DNA of 19,177 nucleotides from Nioella sp964229645 (lineage in GTDB: Bacteria > Pseudomonadota > Alphaproteobacteria > Rhodobacterales > Rhodobacteraceae), in contig NZ_CAXREX010000023.1 in the NCBI RefSeq assembly GCF_964229645.1, forward strand, positions 1-19,177. The letters are read 5' to 3'. The notes beneath the pieces are model-generated. The model did no database searches. It was not told where the DNA came from and saw only the letters and a program-made list of their open reading frames with translations. Made by a program: the position numbers and the translations under genes. This document shows, piece by piece, positions 1 to 7,367 of the stretch. Every line of letters starts with the position of its first letter. Within the stretch, counting starts at the first letter, position 1.

Positions 1-1
1 G

Positions 2-268
2 CAGTTGCTGGTCTCGAACGGCAACGCGACGGCGGTGGTGGAGCGGCTGGAGAAGGAGGGGCTTGCGTCCCGCGCGCCCTCGGAGGGCGACCGGCGGGTG
101 GTGCTGGCGGAACTGACCGACAAGGGGCGCGACGTGTTCGAGGCGCAGGCCACGGGCCACCGGGCCGAGGTCGACCGGCTGTTTTCGATGCTTGGACATG
201 ACGAACTGGATGCGCTGCGGGATATCCTGCACCGCGTAGAGGAGGCGAGCGATGGCCAAACTGGCTGA
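2..268 (+). CDS. MarR-family transcriptional regulator, C-terminal part (5' end outside window)
   Basis: The reading frame is open from the first bases of the window, so only the last 88 codons of the gene are present. What remains is the end of the recognition helix region (VERLEKEGL), the winged-helix beta hairpin with the MarR-typical pattern D-R-R-x-x-x-x-x-LTDKG, and the C-terminal dimerisation helices. MarR proteins are cytoplasmic dimeric DNA-binding repressors that usually release DNA on binding a small aromatic or CoA-thioester ligand. The gene overlaps the next one by 17 bases, so it is co-transcribed with the catabolic genes. Regulation of this cassette by a pathway intermediate, as for other MarR proteins of CoA-dependent aromatic pathways, is my inference. 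The apparent TTG at base 5 is an internal codon, not the start. Confidence 0.9.
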   Translation, partial: QLLVSNGNATAVVERLEKEGLASRAPSEGDRRVVLAELTDKGRDVFEAQATGHRAEVDRLFSMLGHDELDALRDILHRVEEASDGQTG

Positions 269-1064
269 CCTGAAACCGACGCATTTCGAATGGCGCGTGC
301 GGGAGCGCGTGGCGCGGGTCCGCCTTGCACGGCCCGACCGCAAGAACCCCCTGACCTTCGACAGTTACGCCGAACTGCGCGACACGTTCCGGGCGCTGGT
401 CTATGCCGAGGATGTGGACGTGGTGGTCTTTGCCTCGAACGAGGGGAATTTCTGTTCCGGCGGGGACGTGCATGACATCATCGGGCCGCTCACCCGGATG
501 AACATGAAAGCGCTTCTGGCCTTCACCCGTATGACCGGGGACCTGGTCAAGGCCATGATCGGCTGTGGCAAGCCCATCATCGCTGCCGTCGATGGCGTGG
601 CGGTAGGCGCGGGCGCGATCATCACCATGGCCTCCGACATGCGGCTGGCGACGCCGCAGGCCAAATGCGCCTTTCTCTTTACCCGCGTGGGGCTGGCGGG
701 CTGCGACATGGGGGCCTGCGCGATGCTGCCCCGGATCATCGGCCAGGGCCGCGCGGCAGAGCTGCTCTATACCGGGCGCAGCATGAGCGCCGAGGAAGGG
801 CTTGCCTGGGGCTACTGGAACACGTTGCATGACGCGGAGGTTCTGGAGGAAAAGGCGATGGAGCTGGCCGGACGGCTGGCGGCGGGGCCGGTCTTTGCCC
901 ACGGCATCACCAAGACGCAGCTCAACCAGGAATGGAACATGGGGCTCGACCAGGCGATCGAGGCCGAGGCGCAGGCGCAGGCCATTTGCATGCAGACGGC
1001 GGATTTCGAACGCGCCTACCGGGCGTTTGTCGCCAAGGAAAAGCCGGTCTTCGAGGGGGATTGA
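252..1064 (+). CDS. Enoyl-CoA hydratase/isomerase (crotonase) family protein
   Basis: A 270-residue crotonase-fold protein, full family length. The first oxyanion-hole segment FCSGGDV lies at residues 67-73, and the second (AAVDGVAVGAGA) at 111-122. The family would normally hydrate or isomerise an enoyl-CoA in the cytoplasm; here it should act on a ring-derived CoA thioester made after dearomatisation. By eye, the two classical hydratase glutamates (E144 and E164 of rat crotonase) fall on Ile and on Thr/Arg. A carboxylate, Asp152, sits in the AGCDMGA turn, near the position of the catalytic Asp in dienoyl-CoA isomerase and 4-chlorobenzoyl-CoA dehalogenase. The exact reaction is therefore uncertain. 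The ATG at 252 lies inside the end of the MarR gene; the stop overlaps the next start (TGATG). Confidence 0.9.
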   Translation: MAKLADLKPTHFEWRVRERVARVRLARPDRKNPLTFDSYAELRDTFRALVYAEDVDVVVFASNEGNFCSGGDVHDIIGPLTRMNMKALLAFTRMTGDLVKAMIGCGKPIIAAVDGVAVGAGAIITMASDMRLATPQAKCAFLFTRVGLAGCDMGACAMLPRIIGQGRAAELLYTGRSMSAEEGLAWGYWNTLHDAEVLEEKAMELAGRLAAGPVFAHGITKTQLNQEWNMGLDQAIEAEAQAQAICMQTADFERAYRAFVAKEKPVFEGD

Positions 1065-2221
1065 TGGCAGACAGAAGCTTCCTCGACTGGCCGTTCTTCG
1101 CGCCGCATCACCGGGACCGGGCCGAGCGCCTGGATGCCTGGGCGGCCGGGGCCGTTTCGTCGGTAGATCATTCCAACACCGATGCGGCCTGCCGGGCGCT
1201 GGTCAAGGCGCTTGGCGCGGATGGCTGGCTGCACCCCACGGCAGCAGGCGAAGGCGAACGCTTCGACGTGCGCACCCTGTGCCTTTCCCGCGAAACGCTG
1301 GCGCGCCATGACGGGCTGGCCGATTTCGCCTTTGCCATGCAGGGGCTGGGGACCGGGGCGCTTTCGCTGTTCGGTTCGCCTGAGCAAAAGGCCGAGTGGC
1401 TGCCCCTGACGCGGACGGGCAAGGCGATTTCGGCCTTCGCCCTGACCGAACCGCAATCTGGCTCTGACGTGGCCAATTCCACCATGACGGCGGTGCAGGA
1501 TGGCGACAGCTTCGTGCTGAACGGCGAAAAGACCTGGATTTCCAATGGTGGCATCGCGGATGTCTACACCGTCTTCGCGCGCACCGGGGAGGCGCCGGGC
1601 GCGCGGGGCCTGTCGGCCTTCGTGGCGCCTGCGGACACGCCGGGACTGGAGGTGGTGGAGCGGCTGGAGACCATCGCGCCGCATCCGCTGGCCCGCCTGC
1701 GCTTTGCCGATTGCCGGATTCCCGCCAATGCCCTGATCGGCGCGCCCGGTCAGGGCTTCAAGATCGCGATGTCGGTGCTCGATGTCTTCCGCTCGACCGT
1801 GGCCGCCGCCGCCCTAGGCTTCGCCCGCCGGGCGCTGGATGAAGCGCTGACCCGTGTGACCACGCGCCATGTGCAGGGGGCGCCGCTCTTCGATCTGCAA
1901 CTGGTGCAGGGCCATATCGCGGATATGGCGGTCGACGTGGATGCCTCCGCGCTGCTGGTCTACCGGGCCGCCTGGGCCAAGGATGCGGGCGCGCCCCGGA
2001 TCACGCGCGAAGCCGCGATGGCCAAGCTTTACTCGACCGACCGGGCGCAGCAGGTCATCGACCGGGCGGTGCAGCTTTTCGGCGGCGACGGGGTGAAATC
2101 GGGCGAAACGGTCGAGCGGCTTTACCGCGAGATCAGGGCGCTGCGAATCTACGAGGGCGCCTCGGACGTTCAGAAGGTCATCATCGCGCGCCAGGCGCTG
2201 GCGGCACATGAGGGAGGCTGA
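1064..2221 (+). CDS. Acyl-CoA dehydrogenase family protein
   Basis: A 385-residue FAD-dependent acyl-CoA dehydrogenase. Visible signatures are the flavin/substrate loop FALTEPQSGSD (125-135), GEKTWISNGG (154-163), QLFGGDG (337-343) and the C-terminal IYEGASDVQ, where Glu364 corresponds to the catalytic base of medium-chain acyl-CoA dehydrogenase (Glu376). All key residues are present, so it should be active. It would oxidise a saturated CoA thioester to the enoyl form and pass electrons to ETF; in this cassette the likely substrate is an alicyclic or ring-opened CoA intermediate (inference). I chose the ATG at 1064 because it overlaps the preceding stop as TGATG and begins the conserved N-terminal region; the frame is open upstream to 932 but that part only shadows the crotonase gene. 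Confidence 0.93.
   Translation: MADRSFLDWPFFAPHHRDRAERLDAWAAGAVSSVDHSNTDAACRALVKALGADGWLHPTAAGEGERFDVRTLCLSRETLARHDGLADFAFAMQGLGTGALSLFGSPEQKAEWLPLTRTGKAISAFALTEPQSGSDVANSTMTAVQDGDSFVLNGEKTWISNGGIADVYTVFARTGEAPGARGLSAFVAPADTPGLEVVERLETIAPHPLARLRFADCRIPANALIGAPGQGFKIAMSVLDVFRSTVAAAALGFARRALDEALTRVTTRHVQGAPLFDLQLVQGHIADMAVDVDASALLVYRAAWAKDAGAPRITREAAMAKLYSTDRAQQVIDRAVQLFGGDGVKSGETVERLYREIRALRIYEGASDVQKVIIARQALAAHEGG
2211..2217 (+). promoter_or_regulatory. Ribosome binding site that sets the CoA-ligase start
   Basis: AGGGAGG stands 5 bases before the ATG at 2223. The earlier in-frame ATG at 2208 has this site downstream of it, so 2223 is the better start. Confidence 0.7.
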
Positions 2222-2222
2222 C

Positions 2223-3842
2223 ATGCTTGGACCCACGGCCCATACCGACACGTTTTCCCGCGATGGTCTGCCGCCGCGTGACCAGTGGCCCGATTTCCTG
2301 CTCGACGGTTTCGACTATCCCGATCACCTCAATGCCGGGGTCGAGCTGACCGATGCCATGGTGGCCAAGGGCTTTGGCGACCATACCGCGCTGATCGGCA
2401 ATGGCCGCCGCCGCACCTACAAGGAGCTGACGGACTGGACCAACAGGCTCGCGCATGTGCTGGTCGAAGACCTGGGCGTGAAACCGGGCAACCGGGTGCT
2501 GATCCGATCCGCCAACAACCCGGCCATGGTGGCGGCCTGGCTTGCTGCAACCAAGGCGGGCGCGGTGGTGGTCAACACGATGCCGATGCTGCGGGCGGGC
2601 GAACTGACCAAGATCGTCGACATGGCCGAGGTGCAATTCGCGCTCTGCGACACGCGGCTGATGGAAGAGATGATCGCCTGCGCCAAGACCAGCGCCTTCC
2701 TGAAAACGGTGGTGGGCTTCGACGGCACCGCCAATCACGACGCAGAGCTTGACCGGCTGGCCCTCACCAAGCCCGTGCAGTTCGACAGCGTCCAGACCGG
2801 CCGGGACGATGTGGCGCTTCTGGGCTTCACCTCCGGCAGCACCGGTGAGCCCAAGGCCACGATGCATTTCCACCGCGACCTGCTGATCATCGCGGATGGC
2901 TACGCGCGCGAGGTGCTGCAGGTCACGCCCGAGGATGTGTTCGTGGGCTCCCCCCCGCTGGCCTTCACCTTCGGGCTTGGCGGGCTGGCGATTTTCCCGC
3001 TGCGTTTCGGGGCGGCCGCGACGCTTCTGGAAAATGCCTCGCCGCCCAACATGATCGAGATCATCCAGCAGTTCAAAGCGACCGTCTGCTTCACCGCCCC
3101 CACGGCCTACCGGGTCATGCTGCGGGCGATGGACGAGGGCGCGGACCTGTCGTCCCTGCGCGCGGCGGTCAGCGCGGGCGAGACCCTGCCCGCCCCTGTC
3201 TATGACGAGTGGATGGCGAAGACCGGCAAGCCGATGCTCGACGGGATCGGCGCGACGGAAATGCTGCATATCTTCGTCACCAACCGCTTCGACGATCATC
3301 GCCCCGCCTGCACGGGGCGCCCGGTGACGGGCTACGAGGCGAAGGTGGTCGATGACGACATGACCGAGGTGCCGCGCGGGCAGATCGGGCGGCTTGCGGT
3401 GCGCGGACCGACCGGGTGCCGCTACCTGCACGACGACCGGCAGGCGGGCTATGTGCGTGACGGCTGGAACATCACCGGCGACAGTTTCACCATGGATGCG
3501 GACGGCTACCTGCATTTCGCAGCGCGTAACGACGACATGATCGTGTCTGCGGGCTACAACATTGCCGGGCCAGAGGTGGAGGCGGCGCTGCTGTCCCACG
3601 CGGCCGTCGCCGAATGCGCTGTGGTGGGTGCCCCGGACGAGGCGCGCGGCCACATCGTCGAGGCGCATGTTGTTCTGGCCGAGGGGCATGAGGGCAATGC
3701 GGCGCTGATCGAGCTGTTGCAAAGCCATGTGAAAGCGCAGATTGCCCCTTACAAATATCCGCGCCGGGTCATCTTTGCGGCCTCGCTGCCGAAAACGGCG
3801 ACGGGCAAGATTCAGCGCTATCTTTTGAAATCAAACCAATAA
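2223..3842 (+). CDS. Benzoate-CoA ligase family protein (probable 2-aminobenzoate/salicylate-type CoA ligase)
   Basis: A 539-residue adenylate-forming ligase (ANL superfamily). Motifs in order: P-loop TSGSTGEPK at 203-211, GIGATEM at 341-347, TGD at 418-420, the hinge region around RNDDMIVSAGYNI (435-447), and PKTATGKIQR at 523-532 with the catalytic lysine Lys529. The enzyme activates an aromatic carboxylate with ATP and CoA via an acyl-adenylate, committing it to the CoA-thioester pathway. Overall length and the HFHRD segment after the P-loop look like the benzoate-CoA ligase family rather than fatty-acyl-CoA ligases. The Rid protein downstream hints at an amino-substituted substrate, but salicylate, benzoate or another aromatic acid cannot be excluded from sequence alone. 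It follows the dehydrogenase stop by one base. Confidence 0.88.
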   Translation: MLGPTAHTDTFSRDGLPPRDQWPDFLLDGFDYPDHLNAGVELTDAMVAKGFGDHTALIGNGRRRTYKELTDWTNRLAHVLVEDLGVKPGNRVLIRSANNPAMVAAWLAATKAGAVVVNTMPMLRAGELTKIVDMAEVQFALCDTRLMEEMIACAKTSAFLKTVVGFDGTANHDAELDRLALTKPVQFDSVQTGRDDVALLGFTSGSTGEPKATMHFHRDLLIIADGYAREVLQVTPEDVFVGSPPLAFTFGLGGLAIFPLRFGAAATLLENASPPNMIEIIQQFKATVCFTAPTAYRVMLRAMDEGADLSSLRAAVSAGETLPAPVYDEWMAKTGKPMLDGIGATEMLHIFVTNRFDDHRPACTGRPVTGYEAKVVDDDMTEVPRGQIGRLAVRGPTGCRYLHDDRQAGYVRDGWNITGDSFTMDADGYLHFAARNDDMIVSAGYNIAGPEVEAALLSHAAVAECAVVGAPDEARGHIVEAHVVLAEGHEGNAALIELLQSHVKAQIAPYKYPRRVIFAASLPKTATGKIQRYLLKSNQ

Positions 3843-3892
3843 ACCATCAAGTTGCCGGACGGAATCGGCACCAACCAGCAGAGGAGAGAACC

Positions 3893-4354
3893 ATGGACGC
3901 AATTGCAGGAGTGACCCCGTCAGACGCAGGGCTGGACGGCACCAGCTGGAACGTTGTGGGCCACGTCTACACACCGAAACTTCACAGCGACAACGTAATG
4001 ATCTGGCACGCGCAGATCCCGGCAGAGACCTTCGTGCCGCCGCATGTGCACCCTACCCAGGACGAGTGGATCTATGTGCTGGAAGGCGAGCTGGAGGTTG
4101 ATTTCGGTTTCGAGGACGGCAATGTCACCGCCAACAAGGCGGGGCCGGGTGACATGGTGCGCATGCCGCGCGGTGTGGCACACGGGGTCTACAACCGCTC
4201 CGGCGCGGCAGCGACCTGCGTCTTTGGTGTGGCACCGTCCCGAAAGCTCTATGATCTGTTCTGCGCCCTTGATGGCGTCACTGACCCGGCGGAACTGGTG
4301 CGCCTTGCCGCACTGCACGAGGTGGATTTCCTGCCGCCTCCGGGTGAAGGCTGA
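3893..4354 (+). CDS. Single-domain cupin protein
   Basis: A 153-residue protein with one complete cupin domain. Cupin motif 1 has metal ligands His51, His53 and Glu58 followed by Gly65; motif 2 runs from Gly86 to Asn101 with the fourth ligand His97. All four metal-binding positions are intact, so a mononuclear metal site (Fe, Mn, Ni or Zn) is expected. The function is not recognisable: small cupins of this type include dioxygenases, isomerases and substrate-binding accessory proteins. A good ribosome binding site (GGAGAG, 3883-3888) precedes the ATG. It is followed after 11 bases by the flavin monooxygenase, suggesting a joint role. The 50-base gap from the ligase is the widest so far in the operon and could hold a separate promoter. 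Confidence 0.88.
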   Translation: MDAIAGVTPSDAGLDGTSWNVVGHVYTPKLHSDNVMIWHAQIPAETFVPPHVHPTQDEWIYVLEGELEVDFGFEDGNVTANKAGPGDMVRMPRGVAHGVYNRSGAAATCVFGVAPSRKLYDLFCALDGVTDPAELVRLAALHEVDFLPPPGEG

Positions 4355-4365
4355 GGATTAAAGAG

Positions 4366-5853
4366 ATGGTGCAACGCAAGAATGTGGCCATCATCGGCGG
4401 CGGGGTCTCTGGCCTCGCTGCCGCCAAGGCCTTCGACGAACGTGGCCACCGCGTCACAGGATTCGAGCGCAGCCATGATTTCGGCGGGGTGTGGGAGTTG
4501 TCACGCAGCTACCCAGATGTGCAGACGCAATCCCCCAAGGACCTCTATTGCTATACCGACCACCCGATGCCGGACGATTATCCCGAATGGCCCAAGGGGC
4601 CGCAGGTTCATGCCTATCTGCACAGCTACGCCAACAAGCATGATCTGACCCGGCTCTTTCGCCTGAACACCGATATCAAGTCGATGGATCGGCGCACGGA
4701 TGGCAAGCCCGGCTGGACCCTGACCATCGAAGAGGCGGGCCGCACCCGGACCGAGGATTTCGATTTCGTCGCGGTCTGCACTGGCCAGTTTTCCGACAAG
4801 AACATTATCACCCATCCCGGTCAGGACGCGTTTACAGCGCAGGGCGGCGAGGTGATCCACAGCTCGGAATATACGGACCCGAGCATGGTGAAAGGCAAGC
4901 GCGTGGTGGTTCTGGGCGGGTCCAAATCCGCAACAGACATCGCAGTGAATGCGGCCAAGAACGGCGCCTCACAGGTCACGATGGTCTATCGCGAAAACGT
5001 CTGGCGGGTGCCCTATTTCGTCGGCGGCATCAACTTCAAACGGCTGCTCTACATGCGCGCGCAGGAGATGCAGTTCAATTCCTGGGGCCGCAGCGCCGGG
5101 CAAAAGGCACTGGCGGCGATCACCAAGCCTCTGGTCTGGGCCAACTTTCGCGGGCTGGAGACACTGCTGAAGCTTCAACTTGGCCTGAAGAAATGGAACA
5201 TGGTGCCGGATACGCCCATTGAGAAAGAGGCGTGCTGCAGCCTTCCCATTGTCACGCCGGGCCTGTTCGAAAGCTTCAAAGATGGCTCGGTCAAACCCAT
5301 TCAGGGCACCTATGAGCGCTACGAAGGCGATCAGATTGTGCTGACCACCGGTGACAAGGTCGGCTGTGATCTGTCGGTTCTGGCCGTCGGCTGGAAACTG
5401 GGTGTGCCCTATCTGGCGCAGGAGTATCAGGACAAGCTGATCGAAGCCGATGGCCAGTACAGGGTCTATCGTCTGTCGGTGAACCCGGACCTGCCCGACA
5501 TGGGCTTTGTCGGCTTCAACTCCAGCTTCTGCACGATCCTGTCTGCCGAGATGATTGCCAATTGGTTGGTGCGTTATGCCGACGGGCAACTTGCCCATCA
5601 GCCGACCGAGGTGGAGATGAATGCCAATATCGCTGAGATGCTGAACTGGAAACGCAACGAACGCCCGTCCGCGCAGGTATACGGCGGTCTTTGTTCTGCA
5701 CCGTTCCACTTCAAGCATTTCGATGAGTTGCTGGCCGATATGGGGGCCACTACGCGCAAGAAAGGCAACCCGCTGGCTGAAACCTTCAGCTATCCAGATG
5801 CCTCTGCCTATGGGCGCTATCTGGCGTCCACCCCTCAGTATCAGGCGCAGTAA
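4366..5853 (+). CDS. Flavin-containing monooxygenase (FMO-type NAD(P)/FAD-dependent oxidoreductase)
   Basis: A 495-residue two-dinucleotide-binding-domain flavoprotein. The FAD Rossmann motif GGGVSG is at 11-16, the NADPH-binding motif GGSKSAT at 184-190, and the FMO fingerprint at 160-169 reads GGEVIHSSEY, with the GxxxHSxxY core kept but the usual leading Phe replaced by Gln. The pattern CTGQFS (138-143) matches the FMO C/ATG motif. These enzymes use NADPH and O2 to oxygenate N, S or a ketone carbon. The segment LKKWNMVP (274-281) and the Cys-rich stretch after it recall plant FMO1-like proteins (from memory, not checked). Base composition is lower than around it: by hand count 33/60 and 35/60 GC at 4501-4560 and 5641-5700, against 45/60 at 9061-9120. 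Substrate unknown. The ribosome binding site TGAGGA overlaps the cupin stop. Confidence 0.88.
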   Translation: MVQRKNVAIIGGGVSGLAAAKAFDERGHRVTGFERSHDFGGVWELSRSYPDVQTQSPKDLYCYTDHPMPDDYPEWPKGPQVHAYLHSYANKHDLTRLFRLNTDIKSMDRRTDGKPGWTLTIEEAGRTRTEDFDFVAVCTGQFSDKNIITHPGQDAFTAQGGEVIHSSEYTDPSMVKGKRVVVLGGSKSATDIAVNAAKNGASQVTMVYRENVWRVPYFVGGINFKRLLYMRAQEMQFNSWGRSAGQKALAAITKPLVWANFRGLETLLKLQLGLKKWNMVPDTPIEKEACCSLPIVTPGLFESFKDGSVKPIQGTYERYEGDQIVLTTGDKVGCDLSVLAVGWKLGVPYLAQEYQDKLIEADGQYRVYRLSVNPDLPDMGFVGFNSSFCTILSAEMIANWLVRYADGQLAHQPTEVEMNANIAEMLNWKRNERPSAQVYGGLCSAPFHFKHFDELLADMGATTRKKGNPLAETFSYPDASAYGRYLASTPQYQAQ

Positions 5854-5858
5854 CACCT

Positions 5859-5883
5859 GGTCGGGCGCCGTGCGTGCCCGACC
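5859..5883 (+). other. Intergenic stem-loop between FMO and RAM-domain genes
   Basis: GGTCGGGC (5859-5866) and its exact complement GCCCGACC (5876-5883) form an 8-bp stem with a 9-base loop. No T-run follows, so an mRNA-processing or partial-attenuation role fits better than intrinsic termination. Confidence 0.6.
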
Positions 5884-5893
5884 CTGACCTCTT

Positions 5894-5897
5894 GGAG
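5894..5897 (+). promoter_or_regulatory. Ribosome binding site supporting a TTG start
   Basis: GGAG lies 7 bases before the TTG at 5905. The nearby ATG at 5898 is in a different frame, so the short RAM gene most likely begins with TTG. Confidence 0.6.
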
Positions 5898-5904
5898 ATG
5901 CAAG

Positions 5905-6141
5905 TTGCAAACCGTTTTCGTCCAGATCCGTTGCAAACCCGGCACCACCTATGACGTCGCCTTCGCCATCGTGCTGAAGGAAATCCACGCGGAACTCTAT
6001 TCCACCAGCGGAGATTATGATCTTCTGGTCAAGCTCATCATTCCGAAGGGGGACGATATCGGCCGCTACATCAACGATGCCTTCCGCGACGTGGACGGGA
6101 TCGAACGGACATTGACGACGCTGACCTTCAAGGCATTCTAG
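5905..6141 (+). CDS. Stand-alone Lrp/AsnC ligand-binding (RAM) domain protein
   Basis: A 78-residue protein made only of the alpha-beta RAM domain found at the C-terminus of Lrp/AsnC regulators: beta strand VFVQIRCKPG, a helix, then GDYDLLVKLIIP, a second helix and the end strand RTLTTLTF. The DNA-binding helix-turn-helix half is absent, and upstream sequence has no room for it. Such single-domain proteins bind amino acids or related small ligands and may assemble with full-length regulators or act as metabolic sensors. Here it sits between the FMO and the transporter genes, 32 bases before the binding-protein gene. It uses a TTG start, which may keep its level low. Calling it a ligand sensor for this operon is inference. 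Confidence 0.82.
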   Translation: MQTVFVQIRCKPGTTYDVAFAIVLKEIHAELYSTSGDYDLLVKLIIPKGDDIGRYINDAFRDVDGIERTLTTLTFKAF

Positions 6142-6173
6142 ACGAGACAAAAAACCAACAGGGAGACTGACAG

Positions 6174-7310
6174 ATGAAACTCAAGACACTCGCCCTTGCG
6201 GGCCTGATGGCCAGCGTGTCGGGCATGGCCCTGGCCGAGGATGTGCGCATCGGCATGATCACCACGCTGTCCGGCGGCGGCGCGGGGCTGGGCATCGACG
6301 TGCGCGACGGCTTCATGCTAGCGATCGCACAGGCTGGCCGCGACGACATCGAGATGATCATCGAGGATGACGAACGCGCGCCCGACCGGGCCGTGCAGCT
6401 GGCCGACCGCATGATCCAGTCCGACGAGGTGGACATCATGACCGGGATCATCTGGTCGAACCTTGCCATGGCGGTGATCCCGTCGGCCACCGCGCAGGGC
6501 GTGTTCTACCTGTCGCCCAATGCCGGCCCCTCGCAGCTGGCGGGCGCGGGCTGCCATGAAAACTACTTCAACGTGGCCTGGCAGAACGACAACCTTCACG
6601 AAGCCGCAGGCGCCTATGCCAATACCGCGGGCTATGCCAACAGCTTCATCCTGGCCCCCAACTACCCGGCGGGCCGCGACGCGCTGACCGGCTACCAGCG
6701 CATGTTCGAGGGCGATGTGGCCGCCGAGGTTTATACCCAGCTCGGCCAGACCGACTACGCCGCCGAGATCAGCCAGATCCGCAACTCGGGTGCCGACAGC
6801 GTCTATTTCTTCCTGCCCGGCGGCATGGGCATCGCCTTCGTGCGCCAATACGCTGAATCGGGCGTCGACATCCCGCTGATCGGCCCGGCCTTCAGCTTTG
6901 ACCAGGGCATCCTGGGGGCCGTGGGCGAGGCCGCGCTCGGGGTGCACAACACCTCGCAGTGGAGCCACGACCTCGACAATCCGGCGAACGTGGCCTTCGT
7001 GGAGTCCTTCCAGGCCGAATATGGCCGCCTGCCCTCGCTCTACGCGAGCCAGGGCTTCGACACCGCGAACCTGATCCTCTCGGCAATGGAGGTCGCGCAT
7101 CCCGATGATGCCGATGCCTTCCGTGCCGCGCTGGAAGCGGCCAATTTCGACAGCACCCGGGGCGACTTCGCCTTCGGGCCGAACCATCACCCGATCCAGG
7201 ATATCTACGTCCGCGAAGTGGTGATGGAAGGCGACGTTCTGACCAATGTCATCGTCGGCACCGCGCTGGAAGACCACGCGGACGCCTACGCGGACCAGTG
7301 CCAGATGTAA
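6174..7310 (+). CDS. Branched-chain amino acid/aromatic-acid ABC transporter, periplasmic substrate-binding protein
   Basis: A 378-residue periplasmic protein of the Leu/Ile/Val-binding (Peripla_BP_6) type. Residues 1-21 are a clear signal peptide (basic start, hydrophobic core, ALA cleavage site before Glu22). The mature protein begins with VRIGMITTLSGGGAGLG, typical of the family, and keeps the two-lobed fold pattern up to a C-terminal Cys-Gln-Met. In CoA-dependent aromatic clusters this family often captures benzoate-like acids for import; that substrate is inferred from the neighbours. The ribosome binding site GGGAG (6161-6165) is 8 bases before the ATG. A stem-loop follows the gene and may raise its expression above that of the membrane parts. 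Confidence 0.92.
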   Translation: MKLKTLALAGLMASVSGMALAEDVRIGMITTLSGGGAGLGIDVRDGFMLAIAQAGRDDIEMIIEDDERAPDRAVQLADRMIQSDEVDIMTGIIWSNLAMAVIPSATAQGVFYLSPNAGPSQLAGAGCHENYFNVAWQNDNLHEAAGAYANTAGYANSFILAPNYPAGRDALTGYQRMFEGDVAAEVYTQLGQTDYAAEISQIRNSGADSVYFFLPGGMGIAFVRQYAESGVDIPLIGPAFSFDQGILGAVGEAALGVHNTSQWSHDLDNPANVAFVESFQAEYGRLPSLYASQGFDTANLILSAMEVAHPDDADAFRAALEAANFDSTRGDFAFGPNHHPIQDIYVREVVMEGDVLTNVIVGTALEDHADAYADQCQM

Positions 7311-7320
7311 TGGCCTGACC

Positions 7321-7351
7321 GGCCGGGCCCGCCCTTGCGCGTGGCCCGGCC
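7321..7351 (+). other. Stem-loop between binding-protein and permease genes
   Basis: GGCCGGGCC (7321-7329) pairs perfectly with GGCCCGGCC (7343-7351), loop 13 bases. It is followed by AAAAGGA and the permease start, not a U-tract. A 3' stem-loop after a binding-protein gene is a known way to stabilise the upstream mRNA and give excess binding protein. Confidence 0.7.
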
Positions 7352-7367
7352 AGCAAAAGGATTTTCC

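Noticed and set aside
2181..3728. A 515-codon open frame on the - strand opposite the CoA ligase
   Set aside because: Same reasoning: Arg/His/Gly-rich translation with no domain, opposite a gene with intact catalytic motifs.
4969..6150. A 393-codon open frame on the - strand across the FMO and RAM genes
   Set aside because: It spans two recognised + strand genes and their intergenic stem-loop, and its translation has no recognisable motif.
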